From: Kappaphycus alvarezii
Taxonomy: Eukaryota > Rhodophyta > Florideophyceae > Gigartinales > Solieriaceae
Direction of reading: 5' to 3'
Assembly: GCA_002205965.3 (NCBI GenBank)
Contig: NADL03000649.1
Coordinates: 372,001-436,000 of the forward strand
Length of the DNA stretch: 64,000 bases
The translations under genes and the position numbers were made by a program. Under the pieces are notes generated by a model that ran no database searches, was not told the origin of the DNA, and saw only the letters and a program-made list of their open reading frames with translations. Shown here in pieces: positions 11,401 to 22,195 of the stretch. Position 1 is the stretch's first letter; every line of letters begins with the position of its first letter.

Positions 11401-11837
11401 ATTAACTCACAGAGTAACCCTGGCGATGTCCTGTAATGAAGGGCTGATGACGAAGTAACTTTCTGATGCTAATGCTAATGTTGATATTGGTTCTCACAGT
11501 AATGGAATTCAAAATGTACTGTAGAATTATTGAAACACCTCTGTTAAACAACGCCTTCCTCACAAACTCCCCTAGTTGTCAGCCTTCCGAGCTCCCACAT
11601 AAATGCACCCTATTTCCCCCTCGAGCTCCATATGCATCATGACAAACTATCCAAATCATCTACTTTGCAGTTTTAGACCATATGAGTTGGGTTATTAAAT
11701 AATCAAATGATCTATTTACAAACAAAATACAAATACGGTAGTGTAAGAGGCAGAATAGTCTCCGTTTGCTCTAATCAGTCACCCCATGGGCGTATTTACA
11801 GAGCTTGTAAAATTCAGCAATAATTTCAGAACAAACA
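8406..11837. other. Gene-poor stretch after the zinc-finger gene
   Basis: About 3.4 kb. Long frames overlapping 8224-8829 are shadows of the zinc-finger exon and its trailer. Apart from the small zinc-finger-like snippet at 8920-9009 nothing looks like protein, and no RNA gene or element end is evident. Confidence 0.4.
8920..9009 (+). pseudogene. Possible relic exon of a second zinc-finger-like gene
   Basis: An ATG opens MPVKSKDAGKFKCTPQSYRP followed by FDRSYSQEK and then AAGTAAGAG, a plausible splice donor. The pattern FKC....RPFDRSYS..K resembles half of a C2H2 finger interrupted by an intron, as in the gene just upstream, but the second Cys is not at the right spacing. No convincing downstream exon was found. 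It may be a decayed tandem duplicate or chance. Confidence 0.2.
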
Positions 11838-12085
11838 CAATACTGTACTGTACAGTAATGTACTGTACTGTACTGTACAGTACATAAATAGAATCATTTT
11901 TTATCTAGTGATACGCAATAAGCAATACTACAGTATATTGTACTGTACTGTACAGTACAGTACAGTACTGTACACTCAACTTGATCAATGCAAATCGGTT
12001 TACTACAAACATTCATGGTACTATGTACAGTACAGTATCTACGTACATTTTCTTGTCATATTCTGTATTTCCGGATGTACTGTAC
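11838..12085. repeat. (TACTG)n/(TACAG)n pentamer cluster
   Basis: Dense copies at ~11840-11884 and ~11940-11974, with scattered copies to ~12085. Runs such as TACTGTACTGTACTGTACAG switch orientation and form long perfect palindromes. Same family as the cluster at 4.4-5.0 kb. Confidence 0.85.
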
Positions 12086-13332
12086 AGTACTTGTATACCA
12101 AGGGATACACCGTCTGATGCAATACTGTGGAACACTACGAAAAGTGGGAGACGCGGGAATGTAACAATATCTTAAATTTCATTAAAAAATGACTAATTGA
12201 AAAATAATTCCTCACTCAAAATTGAAAGTTGCACCAAATTCGAAGGCAAAGAACACTTATTCTGTGGGTATAGTTTGCGCCGAAATTGATTATCTAAAAT
12301 GTTAAATTGCTTGAGGCATTTTCTGTAGCCCCATACAGGGCTCACAAAAACAGCCGCCATCCTCGTGGTGTTCTGTAAGCGAATCGCTTATATTGGGAGC
12401 TTTGCAACCCATTGTTATCCCGTTCCGCAGAGGCTTCATTGCAGGACTTTATTCGGGTCCCCTTCTGTTGTCTAGACATAGGTTGAGCCTTTCAAAGAGT
12501 GTATCTAAAAGGCATTCGCTCTTCCAGAGTCGAAGCGAATTCAGCGTTCAAACAAAATGGATTTCTTCATTATTCATGTCAGTAAAGAACCGCAAGGGAA
12601 TGAGGCATACGCCCTCGCTGTATTACCACAACAAACGCCGAAACCCACTTCGTTGCTCAATCTAGCGCGTTAAAATCGGTGACTGTACCACCTCTAATTA
12701 AACGGAGTAGGTTATAAAATTTCAAATCAGTGCTGTCATCGCCTCACTCAAAAACAAAGTTTTCCACGCAGTCTACGACGGTTGATACAAACTCGTAAAA
12801 CATGGTTAAAATTGATAAAGTAGATGTCTAATAGTATCCCAGGCCGCAAGTCGTTCAAGAACCTTCCACGACCAAAGCAGGAAGGTTTTCATCTATTTCT
12901 GCCGAACCTAGTGCTTTGCTCGATCGAGGATTGTTTCAAAAAATAAACTTCATGATATGTGCCGAGCCTCAGTACTAGACAGCAATTAAGGACCGCATAC
13001 ACTTCCATTCATGTACTTTAGCATGCGGGATCACTCTTAAGCCACCTTGAGAGCAACACTATCTGACACATGAGCATGGCTCCGTGAATCCGCCCAGAAA
13101 CTCGTCTCTTTCCATCAGAATGTCGCCTTTTGATTGTAAAGTCAAGTTCATGATGGTATGCCGGCAAAAAGTTTGGGAAATGGAGGCTAAAGGAATCCTA
13201 ACCAAGCGGTAGTTATACGCTGATCAGAAAAGTCAAATACGGACTACTCCTGGTAAGTTGAAAATTTATTTACAAAATGAAAAAAAGTTAAAATAATTTA
13301 TATTTCATACATTTGTCACATACGTGAAATGA
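12086..13332. other. Gene-free stretch before the AT-rich desert
   Basis: About 1.2 kb with no supportable gene. A 90-codon frame at 12393-12665 has no recognisable motif. GC content drops towards the right. Confidence 0.4.
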
Positions 13333-13361
13333 AAGAAGTTTAATGCATTCAGTATCTACTG
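13333..13361 (+). repeat. Left terminal-type repeat of the putative transposon
   Basis: It begins AAGAAGTTTAATGCATTCAG and ends TATCTACTG. The same motif occurs inverted at 21695-21727 and as both arms of a hairpin at 54725-54809, so it is a dispersed element end and not a random match. Confidence 0.65.
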
Positions 13362-15954
13362 AGGACTGCGCTGTTTGCAATGGCACATACTTGCTGAATA
13401 TATGTCAACATATTTTACAAACGTTCGAAGACCAAATCATATTTAGAGCATATCGTAAATAACAGGGGTTTCTATTCTTCCAAGTATCCGGACATTGAGA
13501 TCCTTGGTCAATTTCAATCCAAAAATGCTCTTCTTTATTAATTTTGTATAAAGAGCAGGCACTAAATGCCTCTCAGAAATCATGCATTGGCCTGAGTTTC
13601 GAACATTTCATTATTTGAACTACACGGGTTTTAGTTCAAAAACCGTCCTTAATAACAGTAAATGCAATTCACGACTTTTCACGTGTAAAGTGGATGAAAG
13701 AATCTACATGCTCACATTGCACTCTGTTTGACTTTTGTATGATGTCAGAATTCAAAATTGATTAGATAACCCTTATTTTTTTGATTTTCAGAGTATATAT
13801 TTTTATGTTGCCAAAATTGTCTTTTCCAAAACGAGGATTGAATGTAAGTACAACGATACGCAAAAAAGTAGTAAACTGCTTTTGCGTACCAGATTTGAAT
13901 TGCTCTTTCTATAATTATCTTTTAGGCTGCACATCTCTTCTCCAAAGTTACGCCACGTTTATTGTAGATGCCTAAGAATTTCATATACTCACCACAGGCT
14001 ACAGTCACTCGATTAGGACATATTTTCCAGCGCGGATGTGATATGAAGTAGGCTATTTATCGCAAGTTTCAGGGATTTGGGAGGTAATCATTGATTAATG
14101 TCAACACAAAGACATTTCCAACATTTATAACTCCAGGTTACTTTTTTTATTTATACGGAAAATTGAGGTGGGCCGCCTAATTTTAAACTTTCGAAAAAAG
14201 CTTTTATAGCTATCTTTATTCCTGAATGTCAGATAGTTCAAAGTGAAAGCATAGTGAATGAAAGCGGATAAAAACTAAACGAATTCACTCATGAATATAG
14301 TTTTGAAATATTTTTTAAAATAAGGTACTCTACTTTATGAGTCTAGAGAGGCCTAAGATTATTTAAATACTCTACAACTTCAATAGGCATTCAATTGCTG
14401 CAATTGAAAATTTTGATCTCTTCTCGGACCATACTGAAAAGGGAACAGAGAAATGTTTCAAATATAGCTGAAAAATGCGACCATAGAAAGAGCAAATGCC
14501 ACACGAGGCAAATATCGGTAATTACTTTAAGTATGACTTTGAAATGCAACGGAGCAGTCATATTGTAATGTTTTGGAATTTACAAGATACTTTAATAGTT
14601 AATGGTCAATATTCGTACCATTATTTTCTTCATTTCAAGATAGCTTGTTTTTAAAAATAGACAAAATATTATCTTCTTTCTTTCCGTTTTCAGTAGCCGT
14701 TATATTCTGGGCTGTCTTTTGCTGTCCCAGTTCGAACTTTACCGACAATATTGATCTTCCACTACATTCACGATCCTGAAATTGTCATGGTTTGTATCAA
14801 TGTATGGGCCTCATATCATCCAATTTGGGTGCCAATCTGATTTAACTATGGAACATGACAGAAATGTCTACCTATACGCCCTCTCGACTACATTTTATCT
14901 CTACTTCCATCAAAAAAATCCGATAATGATCAACATGGATCATGAAAGCATGAAACTGTACCTTTCCACTCACGGAAATTATATAGGTTATTAGGAATTA
15001 AAGAATTGAGAAATGTACTGTAAATGTTTGATGAGGCCTTTATTTTACCCAATAAGTTCTTTAACTCTCAAATGAACTTACTAATTTCAATGATTAACTT
15101 CTATGCCATTCGTTACCCAGACTGTGATGGCTTTTTGGTCCTTTAATCAGGCAGTCAAACTTTATCTACAAAAAAATATTGTCAATCAAGGCGTCAGGTA
15201 CACTCACTTGTAGGTAAATTGAGATGCTTATCCTCAGTGAAGCCAGTATCTATGGATTGAAAATGACTTCGGTAATGCTAAGGATCGTATAAATTCGATG
15301 GAGATCGTGGTATCTTCTTTCTGCCCCCTACTTTTCTCTGTGATATAAATTCCAACAGTAAAGGAATGCTTGAAAGTCTGGCCGTTCTTTCGAGAATCTC
15401 TAGTTCTGAAGATACTTAGGGCCTGCCGAGGAAATTTTCATGTAATAATGATACAAGCGGAACAAAGAATAAATCGGACTACAAAGGGAACATGCTTTAA
15501 TCGGAAGCGATCTTTTCTCCTAAATATACTTATTTTACTTTCCGCGACCAGAAATAAAAAGGAAATTAAATGATAAAGTTCGCAAACTTTTTGGGTAAGT
15601 TTGATATACGAATTTTTAAGAAGGTTGATCGAAAATTTAGATGACTAAAACTTATTACACATGACTTAAGAATTTGAGCAGCAGTCTAATCAAAATTTTT
15701 ACTTGTTCCTTAGGCATCAGGTGTTTTTTGCTCTTTTATTTAAACTTTAGATCTATATATATCTTGATGTTTGAAACTTGTATTCTATAGCAAGTTAGAT
15801 CTGAATTACTTGCATAAGTCATGTACCTTGTTGTCAAAAAGCAATACTTCTTACCAGTGAAATTTTGCGTCGGAGAAAAGCTATAGCTTTGTACACTCAG
15901 CCAACACACTTGCCCTGCGCTTCGCCGGTATCGCTGCTGGGCTAGCCTGCGTTT

Positions 15955-16889
15955 TTATATTTTCTTCAAGCCCACCTCCCTCAATTTTTTTCCATAAAAT
16001 CTAGAAAACTTTTTGTCACATCTCCAGCGGTTAGCCATCACAGCCCACAGCGAATATAAACGCCCAAAGAATTTTTCGACAGTGATACGGTCCGAACTGA
16101 TGTCATTATTCACCTGAATCTCTTCAGACGATAATATACCACGGATGGGCTTCTTCTTTGGATGAAATACCCAGCTATGCTCGAGGCCCTAGTATCCATT
16201 ATTTATATCGATAACCCAGTGATTGGGGTATTTTACTGCCAGCTAGCCCACATCTGGAATTTACTGAAGCTCTTCTCACGTCTTGGAGGTCGAATATCCA
16301 TGGAAAGTAAGAGTTTCATTAAAAATTGTAATTTCAGCGACTGAGCCAGCACAATGGGGGTAGCACCTAACGACTAAGCCATTGGGAAGGATAGAAACCT
16401 CAGTCTTGTAACCGTAGAGCTTGTGATTATTTTTGAAGTATTCTTTTGCTTCGCCATGATTTCCGCTCATGCAATTCGTGCTGTGGAAAGTCACATCAGT
16501 GTCATAGAGCGCAAACTTTCAGTTCTTCAGTGTAGTTCATTCTTTAGCCAATGGAGACATTGTAAACGAGCTTTCATAATTCTTTACTACTTTTTTCAAC
16601 AGGAGCAGACATATCTTATTGAAAAATCTAATAAACATGCGCTCAAATGTGGGCCCTTTTATCCCGAAACTTCGTCCATTGAAACCCCATTTTCCACAAT
16701 GCTTGAGTATTGAATAACCATGAAGAGGACATCCTTCGGTTTTGATCCAGATTTTCGACCTCGACATCCTTCATACTGAGGACGGACTGGTTGCGCTATA
16801 ATTCTCCATAAGCCATCAAATTCCAAAATAGAGAAGTTAGTCATTTCCATAACTGCCCCAGATCCTCCAGAATCCACAAAACCGTCCAT
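15955..16889 (-). pseudogene. DDE_4 superfamily transposase relic (Harbinger-like)
   Basis: The enzyme would cut and rejoin the element's own ends. Reading the minus strand downward: ILEFDGLWRIIAQ (~16820), GRKSGSKPKDVLFMV (~16740), FGIKGPTFERMF (~16660), ALYDTDVTFHS (~16500; the DTD supplies the first catalytic Asp), KNNHKLYGYKTEVSILPNGL (~16430-16370), CAGSVAEITIF (~16345, where the family usually has Asp in place of the Ala-Glu), and ISSDRITVEKFFGRLYSLW (~16080-16020, with the catalytic Glu). These are the landmarks of the DDE_4 fold in order. They sit in at least three frames, so the gene has several frameshifts and is dead. The N-terminal helix-turn-helix part was not found above 16.9 kb. 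Confidence 0.75.
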
Positions 16890-19800
16890 AACTGGGCAAT
16901 CCGACTCCTCATTATCCTACTCTGCCTCGGTCCCTTCTGAGCATTGTAACAGCTGGTGCATTCTTTCATACTGTTATGCTCTTTTTTCTGCCGTAAGGCG
17001 TAAAATTCTTGCCGCTGAAGAAATTCCTTCCATTTTGCTGCTTATATCCCTATTTTTGCCTATGGTCGTATAGATTTTCTCTTTCATAGGCAAAGTTTCA
17101 TTTTGGTTGTTTTAACTATGGCAACGAGAGATTTGGGGTGCATGGAGTTTCGGTTTACATTTTTTATCATTGTGGGGATATTTGCTTTTTGTATTTCTTT
17201 TAATTTTGAAGGGGACTTACAGTAACGAATCTTTTAGTTACATAATTTTCGAAGAAGAGTGCGAAGGTTTTCCCCGCGGTGTTCCCGAGGTTTGACGGGA
17301 GCATTTTCTCCCTTCCAAATCAAGCAAAAATCCTGTTTCCAGGTCATGCAAATGCCTATCGACCCCAACCTTGATCGTTTACTTTTCATAATGGCCGTTT
17401 GCGGCCCTTTGTTGCCTAATTTTAGTTCACTTTACTGTTTACTACATCTTGACCCGGAGTACTACTGTATTCGTACTGGTCTGTACCTAAAGATAGGGTC
17501 TTTACAGAAATACACGAATTTATACAATTTGGCTGTACTCTTTGCACTTTACTAAATCATTTTCTGAATAGAATAGAACTATCGCATAAACTAATTTTTC
17601 TTTTATTAACTTTTTACAATAGGTCATACCTGGATGTCACGCTGGTGCACTGCTATTTTGTGTTTAACACTACTTCTCTTGTACCCTCGCTGGTCATATT
17701 GAGAAAAATGAGTATTTTCGCTAAAGGTCTTATATTTACATGCATTCTCTAGGCCTGCAAATAAGTGTTTTAATCCTCAAAATAGGCGGATAAAGAATGT
17801 TTTAGAGTTTTTATATAAGATGCAAAAATTATGAATGATTTTGAGCTATCATTAAAGATATTTGTCCCGTTAAAAGTGACAGAATCGCTTGACAATTTTT
17901 AAGCGGAAAGCTGTCTTGCAAAATTTCTGTATATGCTCGGTGTTCAGTATGCGAATTAAAATCTGATCAAGAGATGATGGGATAAATTGTTCTAAAATGT
18001 TTTAAAATATTTACCTTACAAGGGCATAGTAACTAATTAGACAACGGTATTACTTCAAATAATTTGTAACATGTGCTTGAGATTTCAAGTACCTTAAATT
18101 TTCCTATTTTAGTCAAAATGACAGAAATAGCCGTCTAAGTACTTTTAATCATTAAAAGTTCCCTCTTTTCAGTACTATTAAGCTAGAAAAAGTCTCTATT
18201 TTTAAAAAATCAATTAATATTAATTAATTTTGTAGCAATTTGGTTTCCTGTTGTAGTAATAAATCGTTCATCTACGGCCATAACTGTACCCATGTATGAA
18301 TTGATTAAATAAATCACTTAACATAATGATCAAAAGAAGTCGGAATTTATTTCAACATCCTTTTCTTTTATATGAAATAAGTGGGGAATGGCAGCGATGC
18401 TCACAATACAGACGAGCAAAATCTTTGCTACTGAATACGGATCAGATTACTATAATATAGTAAGAATGGCTTACTAGGTACTTTTTATTTCTAGAGCAAC
18501 TAATTACTTAAAATTGCTCTTTAAATATAAGATACAGTATGACAGGAAAAGTGAATCTCTCAGACAATGAAGTATTGTACTCCCACAAAGATATAAAAAC
18601 CTAAAAATTTGAATATTTTTAGAAAGTACTGACTTCATCGATGATTATGAGGAAAAGAGAGACGCATTGTGGGTACTAAGTGAAACTGTCGCCGTGGAAC
18701 TAACCTATCCTAATGTGCGAGTAAATTTCACTCAAATAAATGATTTTTAATCCCATGCTATAATAGTATGGCATCCTGTTTATGAGATTAGAAATGAAAT
18801 ATAATGGCACGATAGAAATTAAGAGCAACAAAAGAGGACTGGAATAAATAGTATATATTGCTGAAGACTTCATGCTTTCTAACATTTCATCAATATCTAG
18901 TTCATTATCATATTTTTATTCGACAAAAGATTTGGAAATATGAATAATTGAACTGAGGGAAGTTTTTTGGAGATACTGATTTTATACTCAGAATAACTTC
19001 AAAAAAGGCACCATAAAGTTCAGAAACAAGTGATATAATTCAAGAAATGGCATATTTCACAATTTTCGATAAAAATGGACTTGGAGAAAAGCAAGGGACG
19101 ATATGAATGATTATATGGAACTTTCACAGTACAAAAAATACTTAAAAGATTTTATTTCCAGTATATTTATTTTGCGCAAATGAAAATTTCACAATAAATG
19201 CTTTTCACAATCAAATATTTTTCGCACAAATTTATGCAGCAGATCGAGGCCACTTAGTCGGTGTGAAATAGTTCTATGTGAAATAGTTCTAAAGTAAACT
19301 AACTGAGGAAAAATTTACCTTACTATTACTAATGACTCCTACTCGATGACAGATTCATACAAGAACTAATTTATCAAGAACTGTAACTCAATTGTTGACT
19401 TTGCTTCAATTTGTCCAAAAACGTTAATTTTGTTTGCATTTCAGATAAAACTTTGGCCAGTTTTCAGGGGGACAACTAACATGAAATTCAAAAGTGACGG
19501 AACAGGAGAATTACTACTGTTAGAATATAGCTTTGTCAGAATTTCGTTACAGTAGATTCTTTACCGATACATTGAAATGCAGAAAATGCTGTTTAATTAA
19601 CAGGAAGTAGCAAAAGCCTTTTTCTAATGGAATCGTAGCGTGTTTAAATCCTATTTAGCTGTATGAAAACACAGAGAGTGATGGTGAAAAGAGAAATATT
19701 TGAAAAAATTATGCATTCCTTATTTGAGAGATAGAGAAGATCAGATATATTTGAAAGAATTTTTTGAGAATATTTGCAGACGTTTGGAACTATTTTAATT

Positions 19801-20860
19801 CTATTGAAGTTTTTATTGGATATATCAAGAGGATATACGGGAACTAAAATCGAGATATTGGATTAATTAGCCTCAATAAGTTAATAAGCTCTCACTATTT
19901 GCATTAAAGATGATAGCAGTGCTACAAATTGAAATTAATATTGTTACTAGTGAAAAGAGTAGTTCATTTGGTCGCAAGAATCATTCGAATAGTTTAGGTT
20001 ATATTTAAAACTGTAACAGATTGTATCTAACAACAGGGAAGATGGAGTAAGTTGTATGTTGGTGCTATAACCTGCAATTATACTCTTTTCGATACTTACT
20101 TTTCCAATCCTAGTGTCCAAAATTTGGAAAATAGGTTTGAAATAATTTTTTACTCAATTCACTTCTCGTCTGCTATCAGAGTATACACTTCGCCATTGGA
20201 ACGATTTTTTGAAATCCAAAGGTATTTTTCTTTGAAAGGTACTGCTTTTTTTCATTTAGGACGGGTGTTGTATTTTATTTATGTGAAATCTAAGGAACAT
20301 CTTACAAACATTTTTAGGATTATATTTTGATTTTTCAAGTTTGATAATTTTGATATAGGGGAAAAATGGGGTGTTTCAATAATTGAAAAATATGCTAACC
20401 TATTTTAAAAAGCGCATGAAGTAATTAGTACAAGGTAAGCATGGGGGAACCAAAAAACGGAATTAATCCCGTTCAAGGTCTTTGATCCAGTAAATAGGAC
20501 GAAATTAGTCCTGAAAATATTTACTCTCACAATCATATGTGGAAAAAACGCCAAGACTTAATCTCGCAAGTATCTAACACTTTATTTATCTAATAAATAC
20601 ATGCTATCAAATATGTCAAGACGTAAATTTTTTCAGTGGGTTTATACGGAAATTAAAAAATCGCCATCCAGCTAAATATTTGTTGGCTATCTGAAAAATC
20701 CCAAATATTCCTTTTCGTAAGCTTGTCATTGTACAAGGCATGCTATTGCGCAACATCTTCATGATTCAAAAATCACATTTTCCGAGCCATTCTCCCCTCC
20801 TGAACCCCTCCTAACGCTCTCTGTAACAAAAACGTCCCTAATCATGATTATCACTCTCAC

Positions 20861-21650
20861 TTGAGCTCATCAAGTCGAACTCACCCCCAATCAAATGATC
20901 CCGAATTTTACACAAAACACCACAAATATCCGCAAATTCCCGTTCCAAAGTCGCAGGCTTCAACGGTGACGACCATTAATTGGTCCTCTGCAGAAAATGA
21001 GAACAGCCCGTTACATTTGGAACCGGCTAAAGCCAAAGGGAAATCAGAGGAAAGGAAAGGAGGAGAGTGACACGCGCTGGGGCACCTATCGTAGCTCAAT
21101 TTTTCAAAGATTTGGCGACGGAAAAAGCGAGACCCCTACGAGACCAAGCATATTTGGAAAAAATTTGACCAACTTCAGAATAACAAAAAGAAAACTGGCT
21201 ACCCGTCATGTCCACATGCTTTGAGATGAGTAAATCGGGAGAATAACTAAAAAACGTGCGGCAGGTGTTCCGGGCAGTGATGGGAAGGATAAGAATGATG
21301 AGGTTTCAAACAGTCTGTCCGAATGCGGGAGGTGAGGAACTGAGGAGAAGGAAGAAATCGGAACGCGCCATAAAAACGGAGGGCTAGTACATCCGCCGAA
21401 AGTACACATACGAAGAGATCCCAAGGAGTAGTCTCTGATATCGCGGAGAGTCCGTCCTGATGACGAAGCACATGGACGACATCTCCAAATCGTTTCCAGC
21501 CTAACAGGGGTCTCTTCCATCGAGAGAGATATAACACGTATCATTGTGAAAGAAGAAGAAGAAAGTTTGAAACAAACAAACGAAATTTTAATACAACTAG
21601 AGATGATTGTGAGTTTTTCGCAAAACAGAAAGATGAAGGCGTTTAGGTAC
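20861..21650 (+). pseudogene. Decayed Myb/SANT- or trihelix-like gene
   Basis: A local rise in GC marks this block inside the AT-rich desert. Translated pieces in different plus frames read INWSSAENENSPLHL, then APIVAQFFKDLATEKARPL with RDQAYLEKIWTNF, and later IERDITRIIVKEEEESLKQ with a helical, coiled-coil-like feel. A Trp-led first helix followed by a second helix with W is what a Myb/SANT-like (trihelix) DNA-binding domain looks like. Several frame changes and stops are present. The partner-protein role beside the DDE_4 transposase is inference from known Harbinger elements. No in-frame ATG is evident near the left end. Confidence 0.4.
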
Positions 21651-21694
21651 ATCCAGTTAGATCTTAGCTGTATAGTTAGGACTTGCGCAGTTCC

Positions 21695-21727
21695 CAGTAG
21701 ACACTGAGAGCATTAAACTCCCTTCTT
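21695..21727 (-). repeat. Right terminal-type repeat of the putative transposon
   Basis: This is the reverse-complement counterpart of 13333-13361, starting CAGTAGACACTGAGAGCATT on the plus strand, with a 3-4 base insertion and a few substitutions. It lies some 45 bp after the possible Myb/SANT-like gene. Confidence 0.6.
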
Positions 21728-21890
21728 TAGTATTGAACGAAATTTTTGTTTCGGAGTGATGCTATTGTTTTCTTGCAAATGTAGTATTTATTTGGGTCAA
21801 TGAAAAATATCGGGTTTTATTTGAAATAATTGCAAAATATTGTCAATATACATAAAACTTTCTTTCAGTCTGCTGGGAGAGACATTTGAA

Positions 21891-22195
21891 TTATAGGAAA
21901 AGGTGCTTTGGTAGCGCGTATCCCACCCTTCGAGCTTTACCGTTCTCTCGGAGCAATATCAGATCCTTTGCGGCGAGGGCAGCTGAATTTGGAATATCAG
22001 AAATTTCTTTAGACTTTTTGCCATGAACTATCATTCTGTCTGTGATAATTATATTATTTACAAGAGCACTGTCTCCAAGAATTGCCAAAACAGGCAGTGA
22101 AATCTCATTCGGGAGCCTGGAAAGTACAACTCCGAGATGATGGCTACTTTCGTATCAAGAAAGCTCCCAGGATATTTGACTGGTGCTTGTGTAAG
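21891..22195 (-). pseudogene. Short protein-like relic of unknown kind
   Basis: Two adjoining minus-strand frames read like one protein: KYPGSFLDTKVAIISELYF, then LAILGDSALVNNIIITD and ENGKARRVGYALPKHLFL before a stop. The amino-acid make-up is natural and unlike the surrounding AT-rich noise. I do not recognise the family. It lies just outside the right end repeat of the putative transposon. Confidence 0.25.

Larger units (their letters stand above)
13333..21727. mobile_element. Putative large decayed PIF/Harbinger-like DNA transposon
   Basis: Inverted copies of one ~30-bp motif bound this 8.4-kb segment (13333-13361 forward, 21695-21727 reverse). The likeness runs on inward for about ten more bases (GGACTGCGC versus GAACTGCGC). 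Inside are a decayed DDE_4 transposase on the minus strand (15955-16889) and a possible Myb/SANT-like gene on the plus strand near the right end (20861-21650). This two-gene content is what PIF/Harbinger elements are known to carry. The rest is AT-rich and without frames, and the length is large for the family, so nested insertions or a chance pairing of two separate copies remain possible. I could not identify a clear target duplication. Confidence 0.45.
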
